Part shown: one piece after another, positions 9,290 through 20,315 of the stretch
How the letters are laid out: every line of letters starts with the position of its first letter
Numbering within the stretch: position 1 is the stretch's first letter
Assembly (NCBI RefSeq): GCF_042186555.1
Contig: NC_133326.1
Coordinates: 488,857,081-488,921,080, forward strand
Length of the DNA stretch: 64,000 nucleotides
Direction of reading: 5' to 3'
From: Aquarana catesbeiana
Lineage: Eukaryota; Chordata; Amphibia; Anura; Ranidae
Notes under the pieces: generated by a model
Told to the model about the DNA's origin: nothing
The model's database searches: none
Seen by the model: the letters and a program-made list of their open reading frames with translations, nothing else
Program-made: the position numbers and the translations under genes

Positions 9290-9640
9290 AATTGCAATGA
9301 TATGCACCTGTCAATACTGTAAAAAATTGCAATGATATGCACCTGTCAAACAGGTGCTGAAAAATTACTCTTTGGGTGTTGGTGGTGCCTCCCTACCGTA
9401 ACCCTATAGAGATACGCTTGATGAAAGCAAGAATTGGCCTTTCTGTAAAAAATTGCAATGATATGCACCTGTCAAACAGGTGCTGAAAAATTATTCTTTG
9501 GGTGTGGGGGACACCTTCCCACCGTAACCCTATAGATGTACTCTTGATGAAAGCAAGAATTGGCCTTGCTGTAAAAAATTGCAATGATATGCACCTGTCA
9601 AACAGGTGCTGAAAAATTGATCTTTGGGTGTTAACTGTGC
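9290..9640. repeat. 126-bp tandem repeat with a perfect hairpin, hAT copy 1
   Basis: Three units carry GCACCTGTCAAACAGGTGC at 9339, 9465 and 9591, a 126-bp period. Each is an 8-bp perfect stem with a 3-base loop, followed by TGAAAAATTA/G. The array sits just past the 3' end of the transposase, the same position as the 142-bp array of the intact hAT at about 48250-48745. Confidence 0.9.
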
Positions 9641-9773
9641 CCATGAAACCTATCCCAAAAATATTCTTCCAGATGAAATGATTGAGCACCCTTAAAGCTA
9701 GGCAGCCTCGAAGTTCTGCAGAGATTCTACATCCCAAAAAGACTTAATCAGTGATATCGGCATCAGGGGCTTC

Positions 9774-12700
9774 TTAGCTGGTAAACCAGGACTCATTCAT
9801 TTTTATAAAAGTCAAACGGTCCACGAAGTCTGTGGACAGATGCGTTCTATGATCAGTAGCGAAACCTCCTGCAGCACTGAATGCCTGTTCTGAAAGCACG
9901 CTGGATGCAGGGCAGCCCAACAACTCAATAGCATACTGGGCAAGTTTTGGCCAGTGGTCTATTCTCATGACCCAGTAAGTCAGTGGATTGTCAGCTGGAA
10001 AGCTCTCCATCTCTGTATTGGCCCAGAGGTACTCGTCCACGATATGATGCAGACGCTGCCGATGGGATGTGGAAGCTGACAGCCCTGGGCGGCGAGGACT
10101 AAAAAAATTCCGAAATGCCTCACTTAGGCGGACACTTTCTCCAACGCTCCTCTTTTGACCAACAGAAGACTCAAAACAAAGTTTTCCACCACACTGTAAC
10201 CTACTGGAGTCAGGAAAAATGCTCAATAAAATCCTCTTTAACGTGTCCTCAAGAGATTTTATCTTCTGCACTCTCTGTGACGACGGGATGAGTTCTGAGA
10301 CCTTCCCCTTATAACGGTGGTCAAGGAGGGTTGCCAACCAGTAATCATCCTTCTCGTTAATGCCACATATTCTTGGGTCCTTTCGCAGGCTTTGAAGCAT
10401 GAGGTTGCCCATGCGCCTCAAATTTGCCGAAGCTTGATAAGCAGACTCCTTGGGGTCACTCAGGATTACAGCATCTGGAACTTCCTCCTCCCAGCCACGT
10501 ACTACTCCCAAGGGTCTTGGGGTTTGGAAAGCCATTGCTTACAGTTTGACGCATGTCTTCCTCTTCTTCGAAGCCTATGAAAGTGCCAGAATCCTCCTCC
10601 TCATCCCCTCTCTCCTCCTGTGTGTTCTGTGACATAGGAATGATTGTGTCTGGATAAAGTGGGCCTTGAGAGGAAAGGAAGTCCTCCTCTTTCTCCTGCT
10701 GCTCTGCCTCCAGTGCCCTGTCCATAATGCCACGCAGAGTCTGTTCCAGCAGGAACACAACAGGGATTGTGGCACTGATGCATGCACTGTCACTGCTCAC
10801 CATCCTTGTGGCCTCCTCAAATGGTGACAATACAGTGCATGCATCCTTAATGATCAGCCATTGGCGTGGGGAAAAAAAGCTGAGGCGACCTGAGCCTGGC
10901 GTCGTACCGTACTGGCACAGCTACTCGTTGATGGCCCTCTGCTGCATATATAGCCGCTGCAGCATTCCCAAAGTTGAGTTCCACCTGGTGGGCATGTGAC
11001 AAATCAGGCAGTTTACGGGCAGGTGGAATTCCCGCTGAATTTCAGCCAACTGAGCACTGGCTGTGTATGACCGCCTGAAATGGCTACAGACTTTTCTGGT
11101 ATGTTTTAGTACATCTTGCAACCCTGGGTACGTACTTAAATATGCTGCACCACCAAATTGAGGACATGTGCCAGGCATGGCACATGTGTCAACTTTCCCT
11201 GTCTAAGGGCGGACAGGAGGTTTGAGCCATTATCGGACACCACCATTCCTGGCTCCAGCTGGCGTGGTGTGAACCACCTCTGGGCCTGTCCCTGCAGAGC
11301 TGCAAACATCTCTGCTCCAGTGTGGTTTCTGTCCCCTAAACACACCAGCTGAAGCACTGCATGGCACCTTTTATCCTGGCTCTGGGAATAGCCCTTTAAA
11401 TGCTTAGGGGTTACCTGATGTTCATAGGACAATTCTGCAGAGGAGGGCATGGAGGTGGTGGAGGAGGAGGTAGAGCTCACAGGTTTGGCATCATCACCAC
11501 CAGCTGTTTGAAGACGTGGGGGCACAACAAGCTGCAGCACCGAGCCCTGTCCTGCATCCTTTCGAGTTGCAAGCAGCATTACCCAGTGTGCTGTGAACAA
11601 AATATATCGTCCCTGCCCATGCTTGCTGGACCACGTGTCAGCAGTAAGGTGGGTTTTATGACTGACTGCCTTGCCCAACGATGCCAGAACATTCCCTTCC
11701 ATGTGATGGTAGAGAAATGGAACGGCCTTACATGAAAAGTATTAGTGACTGGGAACCTGCCATTGTGGTACAGTACATTGTGCGAATTCACAGAAGGGGG
11801 CAGAATCCACAAGGCTGAAATGCAGGAGTTGGAGAGCCAACAGCTTTGAACAGCTTGCATCCAGACGCTGGGCATGTGGGTGGCAGGGACTGTATTTTTT
11901 TTTTTTCACTGCAGCAGATGGGGCAGAGAAATTTGCCGGCTACAGTCTGCAGCTGGTGGTGTGCTGCTGGCAGATGTGCTGCTAGGACCTGGGACAGCCT
12001 GTGCTGTACCATCATCCCTGTCAGTGGAGGCTGCTGAAAGGTAATGACTTGGTATCGCAGGGGCAGACTGAAGTGGGAAAGGAGGAGGAGGAGGGACAGA
12101 TTTGTGCCCCTTTTGTGTGGCTTTTAGGTGCTCTTGCCAACAGGCTGAGTGGTTGGATGTTAAATGCCTTGATAGGCATGTGGTACCCAAATGGTTGGTG
12201 TTTTTGCCAGGTTTGATGTGCCTGAGACACGGTTTACAGATAGCAACAGTGCGATCTGCTGCAGATGTGCTGAAAAAGGCCCAGACAGCTGAGCTTTGGG
12301 GAGTGGGCTGGGAGATAACAGCTGCAGAATATGATGGAATAGGGTGGCTCTTTCTTGATGTCGGCCTCCTTGGGGTTGTGCCGCCTCACCTTCAGTTTCC
12401 TCCTCTGCTCTATCTGGCACCCAAGTCACATAAATTACCTCATCATCATCATCTCCATCTCCATCTCTATCTCCTCCATCTTCATCATTACCACTGGAGA
12501 CAACTTGGCAATACGCTGCGGCTTAGGGAACATGAATGCCAATTTGTCTACCAGTGTTCCTCCCTCTCTCTAAGCTCATGTTCCTGTCATCCTCAACCTC
12601 AGAACCAACATCTGAATCCAGTAATGGCTGGGCATCATCAAGGAGCAAGTGGCTGACACTGTGGTCAAATAACTCAGCTCCTCAATGATGTTGGGGCTAT

Positions 12701-12926
12701 GGCAGGAATAGATGTGGACAAGGAGGCAGGTTTATCCACTCTGGCAACTGCAGGGGACTGCACACTTGTCTCTACTTGCATGATGAGGAGGATGAGGAAG
12801 GTTTAGTAAGCCAGTCCACCACCTCCTCTGCATGCTGTGGCTGGATGGAACGGGCAAACTCACTAAACAGAGAAAATGATGCCCTGCCTGGCTGACCACC
12901 ACGTCCACCTTTGCCTGTGGATACAT
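9774..12926 (-). pseudogene. ZBED-type hAT transposase remnant
   Basis: Several disjoint frames on the minus strand together follow the order of the intact hAT transposase at 48891-52220. In that order they show a DTWSSKHGQGRYILFTAHW segment, SDNGSNLL with HVPCLAHVLNLVVQ, MPTRWNSTLGMLQRL, and the C-terminal dimerisation block with YWVMRIDHWPKLAQYAIELL, CPASSVLSEQAFSAAGG and LTFIKMNESW. The stretches are separated by stops and frameshifts (for example after AVNEYL-equivalent sequence near 10920 and around 11140). The catalytic blocks are thus recognisable but not in one frame. It is an older, non-functional relative of the second copy, and its protein is visibly divergent from it. Confidence 0.9.
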
Positions 12927-13129
12927 TTGTTGCTGGCCCCCTTACAGTGCCAAGAGAACATCTGCCTCTCCTTGTTGTCCTCTCAGATATTATTGAGAGG
13001 GAGGGGGCGGTGCTTATAAGCAAATGTAAAGAAGAAGTTGAAATCTGCACGTAGATGTAAAGAGGTGTTTGGTGCACTTTAATTTGAGTACTCACACTAC
13101 ACAGACACATTCAACGGATACAGTATAAT

Positions 13130-14112
13130 ATACTGCAATATAATGCGCCAAACGTACAGTGACACACATAACTATATGGCGTTAAATTGGCAGTAACGCA
13201 CAAAAATCTATATGGCGTTAAACTGGCAGTAACGCACAAAGAACTATATGGCGTTAAACTGGCAGTAACACACACAAAACTATATGGCATTAAACTGGCA
13301 GTAATGCACGCAAAACAATATGGCGTTAAACTGGCAGTAACGCACACAACTATATAGTGTTAAACTGGCAGTAATGCATGCAAAACTATATGGCGTTAAA
13401 CTGGCAGTAACGCACACAGAACTATATGGCGTATACTGGCACTAACACACAAAACTATATGTCGTTAAACTGGCAGTAACGCACACAAAACGATATGGCG
13501 TTAAACTGGCAGTAATGCACGCAAAACTATATGGCGTTAAACTGGCAGTAACAGACACAGAACTATATGGCATTAAACTGGCAGTAACGCACAAAACTAT
13601 ATGGTGTTAAACTGGCAGTAATGCACGCAAAACGATATGGCGTTAAACTGGCAGTAACGCACTCAAAACTATATGGCGTATACTGGCAGTAACGCATGCA
13701 AAAAGATTTAGCGTTAAATTGTCAGTGAAGCACACAAAACTATATGGCGTTAAACTGGCAGTAACTCACGCAAAACTATATGGCGTTAAACTGGCAGTAA
13801 TGCACGCAAAACAATATGGCTTTAAACTGGCAGTAACGCACACAAAACAATATGGCGTTAAACTGGCAATAACGCACGCAAAACTATATGGCATTAAACT
13901 GGCAGTAACACGCAAAACGATATGGCATAAAACTGGCAGTAACGCACACACAAGTAAATGGCATTAAACTGGCAGCAACACACACAAAACTATATGGCGT
14001 TAAACTGGCAGTAACGCACACAGAACTATATGGTGTTAAACTGGCAGTAATGCATACAGAACTATATGGTGTTAAACTGACAGTAACGCACAAAACTGTA
14101 TGGCATTAAACT
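13130..14112. repeat. 36-bp minisatellite upstream of the hAT copy 1 transposase
   Basis: About 26 imperfect copies of a unit built on ACTATATGGCGTTAAACTGG followed by CAGTAACGCACACAAA. The 36-bp period is a multiple of three, which explains long shadow frames with repeated YGVKLAVTHAK. The array lies upstream of the transposase and each unit contains a TATA-like CTATATGG. It ends exactly where the truncated ERV LTR begins. Confidence 0.95.
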
Positions 14113-14413
14113 GGCACCCATTTAACTGTTCCCTTGCTACTAAGAAGATATGAATGCTGATTGGACTAAACTATACGGTCACACCTATAAAACCTAGACT
14201 TTATGCATATTCATAGAGTATATATTGTTAATCTTGATGTTTGTAAATCAGAGACACTTCCTTCTTCATTTGGCTTGGTAGAGCTGAATACCAGTGTGTG
14301 TTGTGTCTCTACACCGCAGTATATGGAATACACAGCACCGTTTCCTTTTTATTGATTTGGGCTCACCGTCTCATCTGAATGTCTTGTTTTGGAGACTCCC
14401 TAATCTGCTTTAA
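14113..14413 (+). repeat. Truncated 5' LTR of ERV copy 1
   Basis: The sequence from CACCCATTTAACTGTTCCC to the TTAA at 14413 matches the 3' half of the LTR at 24335-24822 and of the LTR ending near 41657. It includes the ACACAGCACCG segment where the other copies read AATAAACAGCACCG or AATAAAGCACC, so the poly(A) signal is mutated here. The 5' part of the LTR (U3) is gone, replaced by the hAT minisatellite. A piggyBac element is inserted at its very 3' end. Confidence 0.85.
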
Positions 14414-15319
14414 CCACTTGACGACCGCCTCACGCCGATTTACGTCGGCAAGGTGGCACGGACAGGCAAAATCACGTACATATACGTGATTTGCCTTCCG
14501 CGGGTGGGGGGTCCGATCGGACCCCCCCCCCCCGGTGCCCGAGGCGGTCGTCTTCTGTCCCGCGGCGATCGGAGATGAGGGGGAGGCCATCCGTTCGTGG
14601 CCCCCCCCTCGCGATCGCCGCCGGCCAATCACATCATTCCTTTGCTGCTGTATGCTAAACAGCAGCAAAGGAAATGATGTCATCTCTCCTCGGCTCGGTA
14701 ATTTCCGTTCCGGCCCGAGGAGAGAAGACAGGTATGTGAGTGCACCAACACTACACACACAGTAGAACATGCCAGGCACACTAAACACCCTGATCCCCCC
14801 CCCGATCGCCCCCCGATCCCCCCCCAATCACCCCCCCCCCTGTCACAAACTGACACCAGCAGTTTTTTTGTTTTTTTTTGTTTTTTTTCTGATTACTGCA
14901 TTGGTGTCAGTTTGTGACAGTTACAGTGTTGGGACAGTTAGTATTACCCCCCTGTAGGTCTAGGATACCCCCCTAACCCCCCCTAATAAAGTTTTAACCC
15001 CTTGATCACCCCCTGTCACCAGTGTCGCTAAGCGATCATTTTTCTGATCGCTGTATTAGTGTCGCTGGTGACACTAGTTAGGGACCTAAATATTTAGGTT
15101 CGCCGTCAGCGTTTTATAGCGACAGGGACCCCCATATACTATCTAATAAATGTTTTAACCCCTTGATGGCCCCCTAGTTAACCCTTTCACCACTGATCAC
15201 CGTATAAGTGTTACGGGTGACGCTGGTTAGTTTGTTTATTTTTTATAGTGTCAGGGCACCCGCCGTTTATTACCGAATAAAGGTTTAGCCCCCTGATCGC
15301 CCGGCGGTGATATGCGTCG

Positions 15320-16385
15320 CCCCAGGCAGCGTCAGATTAGCGCCAGTACCGCTAACACCCACGCACGCAGCATACGCCTCCCTTAGTGGTATAGTATCTG
15401 ATCGGATCAATATCTGATCCGATCAGATCTATACTAGCGTCCCCAGCAGTTTAGGGTTCCCAAAAACACAGTGTTAGCGGGATCAGCCCAGATACCTGCT
15501 AGCACCTGCGTTTTGCCCCTCCGCCCGGCCCAGCCCAAGTGCAGTATCGATCGATCACTGTCACTTACAAAACACTAAACGCATAACTGCAGCGTTCGCA
15601 GAGTCAGGCCTGATCCGTGCGATCGCTAACAGTTTTTTTGGTAGCATTTTGGTGAACTGGCAAGCACCAGCCCCAGGCAGCGTCAGGTTAGCGCCAGTAG
15701 CGCTAACACCCACGCACGCACCGTACAGCTCCCTTAGTGGTATAGTATCTGAACGGATCAATATCTGATCCGATCAGATCTATACTAGCGTCCCCAGCAG
15801 TTTAGGGTTCCCAAAAACGCAGTGTTAGCGGGATCAGCCCAGATACCTGCTAGCACCTGCGTTTTGCCCCTCCGCCCGGCCCAGCCCAGCCCACCCAAGT
15901 GCAGTATCGATCGATCACTGACACTTACAAAACACTAAATGCATAACTGCAGCGTTCGCAGAGTCAGGCCTGATCCCTGCGATCGCTAACAGTTTTTTTG
16001 GTAGTATTTTGGTGAACTGGCAAGCACCAGCCCCAAGCAGCGTCAGATTGGCGCCAGTACCGCTAACACCCACGCACGCAGCATACGCCTCCCTTAGTGG
16101 TATAGTATCTGAACGGTTCAATATCTGATCCGATCAGATCTATACTGGCGTCCCCAGCAGTTTAGGGTTCCCAAAAACGCAGTGTTAGCGGGATCAGCCC
16201 AGATACCTGCTAGCACCTGCATTTTGCCCCTCCGCCCGGCCCAGCCCAGCCCACCCAAGTGCAGTATCGATCGATCACTGTCACTTACAAAACACTAAAT
16301 GCATAACTGCAGCGTTCGCAGAGTCAGGCCTGATCCCTGCGATCGCTAACAGTTTTTTTGGTAGCTTTTTATTGAACTGGCAAGC
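15320..16385. repeat. Three tandem units of about 351-360 bp
   Basis: Units start CCCCAGGCAGCGTCAG or a variant at 15320, 15671 and 16031, and share a GGATCAATATCTGATCCGAT dyad and a TCGATCGATCACTG motif. A single diverged unit is present in the second piggyBac element at about 63109-63410. The extra bases in the third unit come from a repeated CCCAGCCCACC segment. Confidence 0.9.
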
Positions 16386-16445
16386 GCCAGCAGCCTAGTA
16401 CACCCCGGTCGTAGTCAAACCAGCACTGCAGTAACACTTGGTGAC

Positions 16446-16836
16446 GTGGCGAGTCCCATAAGTGCAGTTCAAGCTGGTGAGGTGGCAAGCACAAGTAGTG
16501 TCCCGCTGCCACCAAGAAGACAAACACAGGCCCGTGGTGCCCATAGTGCCCTTCCTGCTGCATTCGCCAATCCTAATTGGGAACCCACCACTTCTGCAGC
16601 GCCCGTACTTCCCCCATTCACATCCCCAACCAAATGCAGTCGGCTGCATGAGAGGCATTTTCTTTAAGTCCTCCCGAGTACCCCTACCCAACGAACCCCC
16701 CCAAAAAAGATGTCGTGTCTGCAGCAAGCGCGGATATAGGCGTGACACCCGCTATTATTGTCCCTCCTGTCCTGACAATCCTGGTCTTTGCATTGGTGAA
16801 TGTTTTGAACGCTACCATTCACTAGTTGAGTATTAG
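16446..16836 (+). pseudogene. piggyBac transposase remnant: N-terminal tip joined to C-terminal Cys-rich domain
   Basis: Frame one encodes a proline-rich segment with NPNWEPTTSAAPVLPPFT, matching the region before the catalytic domain in piggyBac transposases, and runs to CSRLHERHF. After a one-step frameshift the second frame reads KRCRVCSKRGYRRDTRYYC, PSCPDNPGLC and GECFERYH, which is the C-terminal Cys-rich cross-brace domain (CxxC, CxxC, CxxxC, H) that binds the ends of the transposon. The residues between PPFT and the Cys-rich domain in a normal transposase, roughly 400 including the catalytic DDD triad, are missing. The frame ends at a normal stop after HSLVEY. It is an internal-deletion derivative and is not catalytically competent. 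Whether the leftover DNA-binding domain is translated is unknown. Confidence 0.85.
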
Positions 16837-18390
16837 CGTAGGGTACAGCATTGCACAGACTAGGCACACTTTCACAGGGTCTCCCAAGATGCCATCGCAT
16901 TTTGAGAGACCCGAACCTGGAACCGGTTACCGTTATAAAAGTTAGTTACAAAAAAAGTGTAAAAAAAAAAAAAAAAAATATATATAAAATAAAAAAAAAA
17001 TAGTTGTCGTTTTATTGTTCTCTCTCTCTCTCTATTCTCTCTCTCTTGTTCTGCTCTTTTTTACTGTATTCTATTCTGCAATGTTTTATTGTTATTATGT
17101 TTTATCATGTTTGCTTTTCAGGTATGCAATTTTTTATACTTTACCGTTTACTGTGCTTTATTGTTAACCATTTTTTTGTCTTCAGGTACGCCATTCACGA
17201 CTTTGAATGGTTATACCAGAATGATGCCTGCAGGTTTAGGTATCATCTTGGTATCATTCTTTTCAGCCAGCGGTCGGCTTTCATGTAAAAGCAATCCTAG
17301 TGGCTAATTAGCCTCTAGACTGCTTTTACAAGCCGTGGGAGGGAATGCCCCCCCCCCACCGTCTTCCGTGTTTTTCTCTGGCTCTCCTGTCTCAACAGGG
17401 AACCTGAGAATGCAGCCGGTGATTCAGCCAGCTGACCATAGAGCTGATCAGAGACCAGAGTGGCTCCAAACATCTCTATGGCCTAAGAAACCGGAAGCTA
17501 CGAGCATTTTATGACTTAGATTTCGCCGGATGTAAATAGCGCCATTGGGAAATTGGGGAAGCATTTTATCACACCGATCTTGGTGTCATCAGATGCTTTG
17601 AGGGCAGAGGAGAGATCTAGGGTCTAATAGACCCCAATTTTTTCAAAAAAGAGTACCTGTCACTACCTATTGCTATCATAGGGGATATTTACATTCCCCG
17701 AGATAACAATAAAAATGATTAAAAAAAAAAAAAAAATGAAAGGAACAGTTTAAATATAAGATAAAAAAGCAAAAAAATAATAAAGAAAAAAAAAAAAAAA
17801 GCACCCCTGTCGCCCCCTGCTCTCGCGCTAAGGCGAACGCAAGCGGCGGTCTGTCGTCAAACGTAAACAGCAATTGCACCATGCATGTGAGGTATCGCCG
17901 CGAAGGTCAGATCGAGGGCAGTAATTTTTTCAGTAGACCTCCTCTGTAAATCTAAAGTGGTAACCTGTAAAGGCTTTTAAAGGCTTTTAAAAATGTATTT
18001 AATTTGTTGCCACTGCACGTTTGTGCACAATTTTAAAGCATGTCATGTTTGGTATCCATGTACTCGGCCTAAGATCATCTTTTTTATTTCATCAAACATT
18101 TGGGCAATATAGTGTGTTTTAGTGCATTAAAATTTTAAAAAGTGTGTTTTTTCCCCAAAAAATGCGTTTGAAAAATCGCTGCGCAAATACTGTGTGAAAA
18201 AAAAAAAATGAAACACCCACCATTTTAATCTGTAGGGCATTTGCTTTAAAAAAATATATAATGTTTGGGGGTTCAAAGTAATTTTTTTGCAAAAAAAAAT
18301 AACTTTTTCATGTAAACAATGAGTGTCAGAAAGGGCTTTGTCTTCAAGTGGTTAGAAGAGTGGGTGATGTGTGACATAAGCTTCTAAATG
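16837..18390. other. piggyBac 3' non-coding region
   Basis: No coding signal is seen. The stretch holds CT- and A-rich simple sequence (about 16950-17060 and 17715-17800), a palindromic AGCAATCCTAGTGGCTAATTAGC region near 17300, and segments homologous to 56893-57742 (the GTGAGGTATCGCCGC block near 17888). A CAAGTGGTTAG motif at about 18345 resembles an internal piggyBac terminus, suggesting the element is a composite. Confidence 0.5.
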
Positions 18391-19700
18391 TTGTGCATAA
18401 AATGCCAGGACAGTTCAAACCCCCCCAAATGACCCCATTTTGGAAAGTAGACACCCCAAGCTATTTGCTGAGAGGCATGTCGAGTCCATGGAATATTTTA
18501 TATTGTGACACAAGTTGCGGGAAAGAGACAAATTTTTTTTTTTTTTGCACAAAGTTGTCACTAAATGATATATTGCTCAAACATGCCATGGGAATATGTG
18601 AAATTACACCCCAAAATACATTCTGCTGCTTCTCCTGAGTACGGGGATACCACATGTGTGAGACTTTTTGGGAGCCTAGCCGCGTACGGGACCCCGAAAA
18701 CCAAGCACCGCCTTCAGGCTTTCTAAGGGCGTGAATTTTTTATTTCACTCTTCACTGCCTATCACAGTTTCGGAGGCCATGGAATGCCCAGGTGGCACAA
18801 AACCCCCCCAAATGACCCCATTTTGGAAAGTAGACACCCAAAGCTATTTGCTGAGAGGTATAGTGAGTATTTTGCAGACCTCACTTTTTGTCACAAAGTT
18901 TTGAAAATTGAAAAAAAAAAAAAGTTTTTTCTTGTCTTTCTTCATTTTCAAAAACAAATGAGAGCTGCAAAATACTCACCATGCCTCTCAGCAAATAGCT
19001 TGGGGTGTCTACTTTCCAAAATGGGGTCATTTGGGGGGGTTTTGTGCCACCTGGGCATTCCATGGCCTCCGAAACTGTGATAGGCAGTGAAGAGTGAAAT
19101 CAAAAATTTTCACCCTTAGAAATCCTGAAGGCGGTGCTTGGTTTTCGGGGCCCCGTACGCGGCTAGGCTCCCAAAAAGTCCCACACATGTGGTATCCCCA
19201 TACTCAGGAGAAGCAGCTAAATGTATTTTGGGGTGCAATTCCACATATGCCCATGGCCTGTGTGAGCAATATATCATTTAGTGACAACTTTGTGCAAAAA
19301 AAAAAAAAAAAAGTGTCACTTTCCCGCAACTTGTGTCAAAATATAAAACATTCCATGGACTCAATATGCCTCTCAGCAAATAGCTTGGGGTGTCTACTTT
19401 CCAAAATGGGGTCATTTGGGGGGGTTTTGTGCCACCTGGGCATTCCATGGCCTCCGAAACTGTGATAGGCAGTGAAGAGTGAAATCAAAAATTTACACCC
19501 TTAGAAATCCTGAAGGCGGTGCTTGGGTTTCGGGGCCCCGTACGCGGCTAAGCTCCCAAAAAGTCCCACACATGTGGTATCCCCGTACTCAGGAGAAGCA
19601 GCTGAATGTATTTTGGGGTGCAATTCCACATAGGCCCATGGCCTGTGTGAGCAATATATCATTTAGTGACAACTTTTTGTAAATATTTTTTTTTTTTTGT
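18391..19700. repeat. Inverted and 385-bp direct repeats inside the piggyBac derivative
   Basis: The block with CCCCAAATGACCCCATTTTG occurs forward near 18425 and 18810 and inverted near 19020, 19405 and 19795. The inverted copies are about 385 bp apart, as are the forward ones. Arms of about 230 bp meet around 18930 with a short A-rich centre, so a large hairpin is possible. No protein is encoded; the shadow frames repeat because the DNA does. Confidence 0.85.
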
Positions 19701-20292
19701 CATTATTCAATCACTTGGGACAAAAAAAATAAATATTCAATGGGTTCAACATGCCTCTCAGCAATTTCCTTGGGGTGTCTACTTTCCAAAATGGGGTCAT
19801 TTGGGGGGGTTTTGTACTGCCCTGCCATTTTAGCACCTCAAGAAATGACATAGGCAGTCATAAACTAAAAGCTGTGTAAATTACAGAAAATGTACCCTAG
19901 TTCGTAGACGCTATAACTTTTGCGCAAACCAATAAATATATGCTTATTGACATTTTTTTTACCAAAGACATGTGGCCGAATACATTTTGGCCTAAATGTA
20001 TGACTAAAATTGAGTTTATTGGATTTTTTTTATAACAAAAAGTAGAAAATATCATTTTTTTTCAAAATTTTCGGTCTTTTTCCGTTTATAGCGCAAAAAA
20101 TAAAAACTGCAGAGGTGATCAAATACCATCAAAAGAAAGCTCTATTTGTGGGAAGAAAAGGACGCAAATTTCGTTTGGGTACAGCATTGCATGACCGCGC
20201 AATTAGCAGTTAAAGCGACGCAGTGCCAAATTGGAAAAAGACCTCTGGTCCTTAGGCAGCATAATGGTCTGGGGCTCAAGTGGTTAACAGAA

Positions 20293-20315
20293 TGGTGCCT
20301 TTTGACTCGGATCCG
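20293..20315 (+). promoter_or_regulatory. ERV primer-binding site, tRNA-His type
   Basis: Just downstream of the LTR end (ignoring the piggyBac insertion) lies TGGTGCCTTTTGACTCGG. The tRNA-His primer site of retroviruses is known to begin TGGTGCCGTGACTCGG, so the match is good apart from a short T insertion. The position, three bases past the LTR terminus, is what a primer-binding site requires. Confidence 0.65.

Larger units (their letters stand above)
8759..14112 (-). mobile_element. Decayed hAT transposon (copy 1), right end truncated
   Basis: The left side (8759-9050) aligns with the left end of the intact hAT at 47158: shared GAACACC start, the CCCCATTxAxGTCxATGGGA segment, and the GGGGACATGTATCAAT block. 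Next come a hairpin-bearing tandem array (9290-9640), an antisense transposase remnant (9774-12926), and a 36-bp tandem array (13130-14112). The order is the same as in the intact copy. The first 10 or so bases of the terminal inverted repeat are missing at the left, and the right end stops directly against a truncated ERV LTR, so no target-site duplication can be found. Confidence 0.8.
14410..20287 (+). mobile_element. 5.9-kb piggyBac derivative inserted at an LTR/PBS junction
   Basis: The element is bounded by TTAA at 14410-14413 and 20284-20287. It starts TTAACCACTTGACGACC and ends GGGGCTCAAGTGGTTAA, giving a short terminal inverted repeat TTAACCACTTGA. Inside are a three-unit 350-bp satellite, a remnant of the transposase reduced to its N-terminal tip and C-terminal Cys-rich domain, and a 3' half rich in inverted and direct repeats. 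Removing it would rejoin the LTR end TTTAACA with the primer-binding site at 20293. It cannot make a transposase because the DDD catalytic core is deleted, so it would need a helper. Confidence 0.85.

Noticed and set aside
13719..13967. 82-codon frame with repeated YGVKLAVTHAK
   Set aside because: By-product of the 36-bp minisatellite in hAT copy 1.
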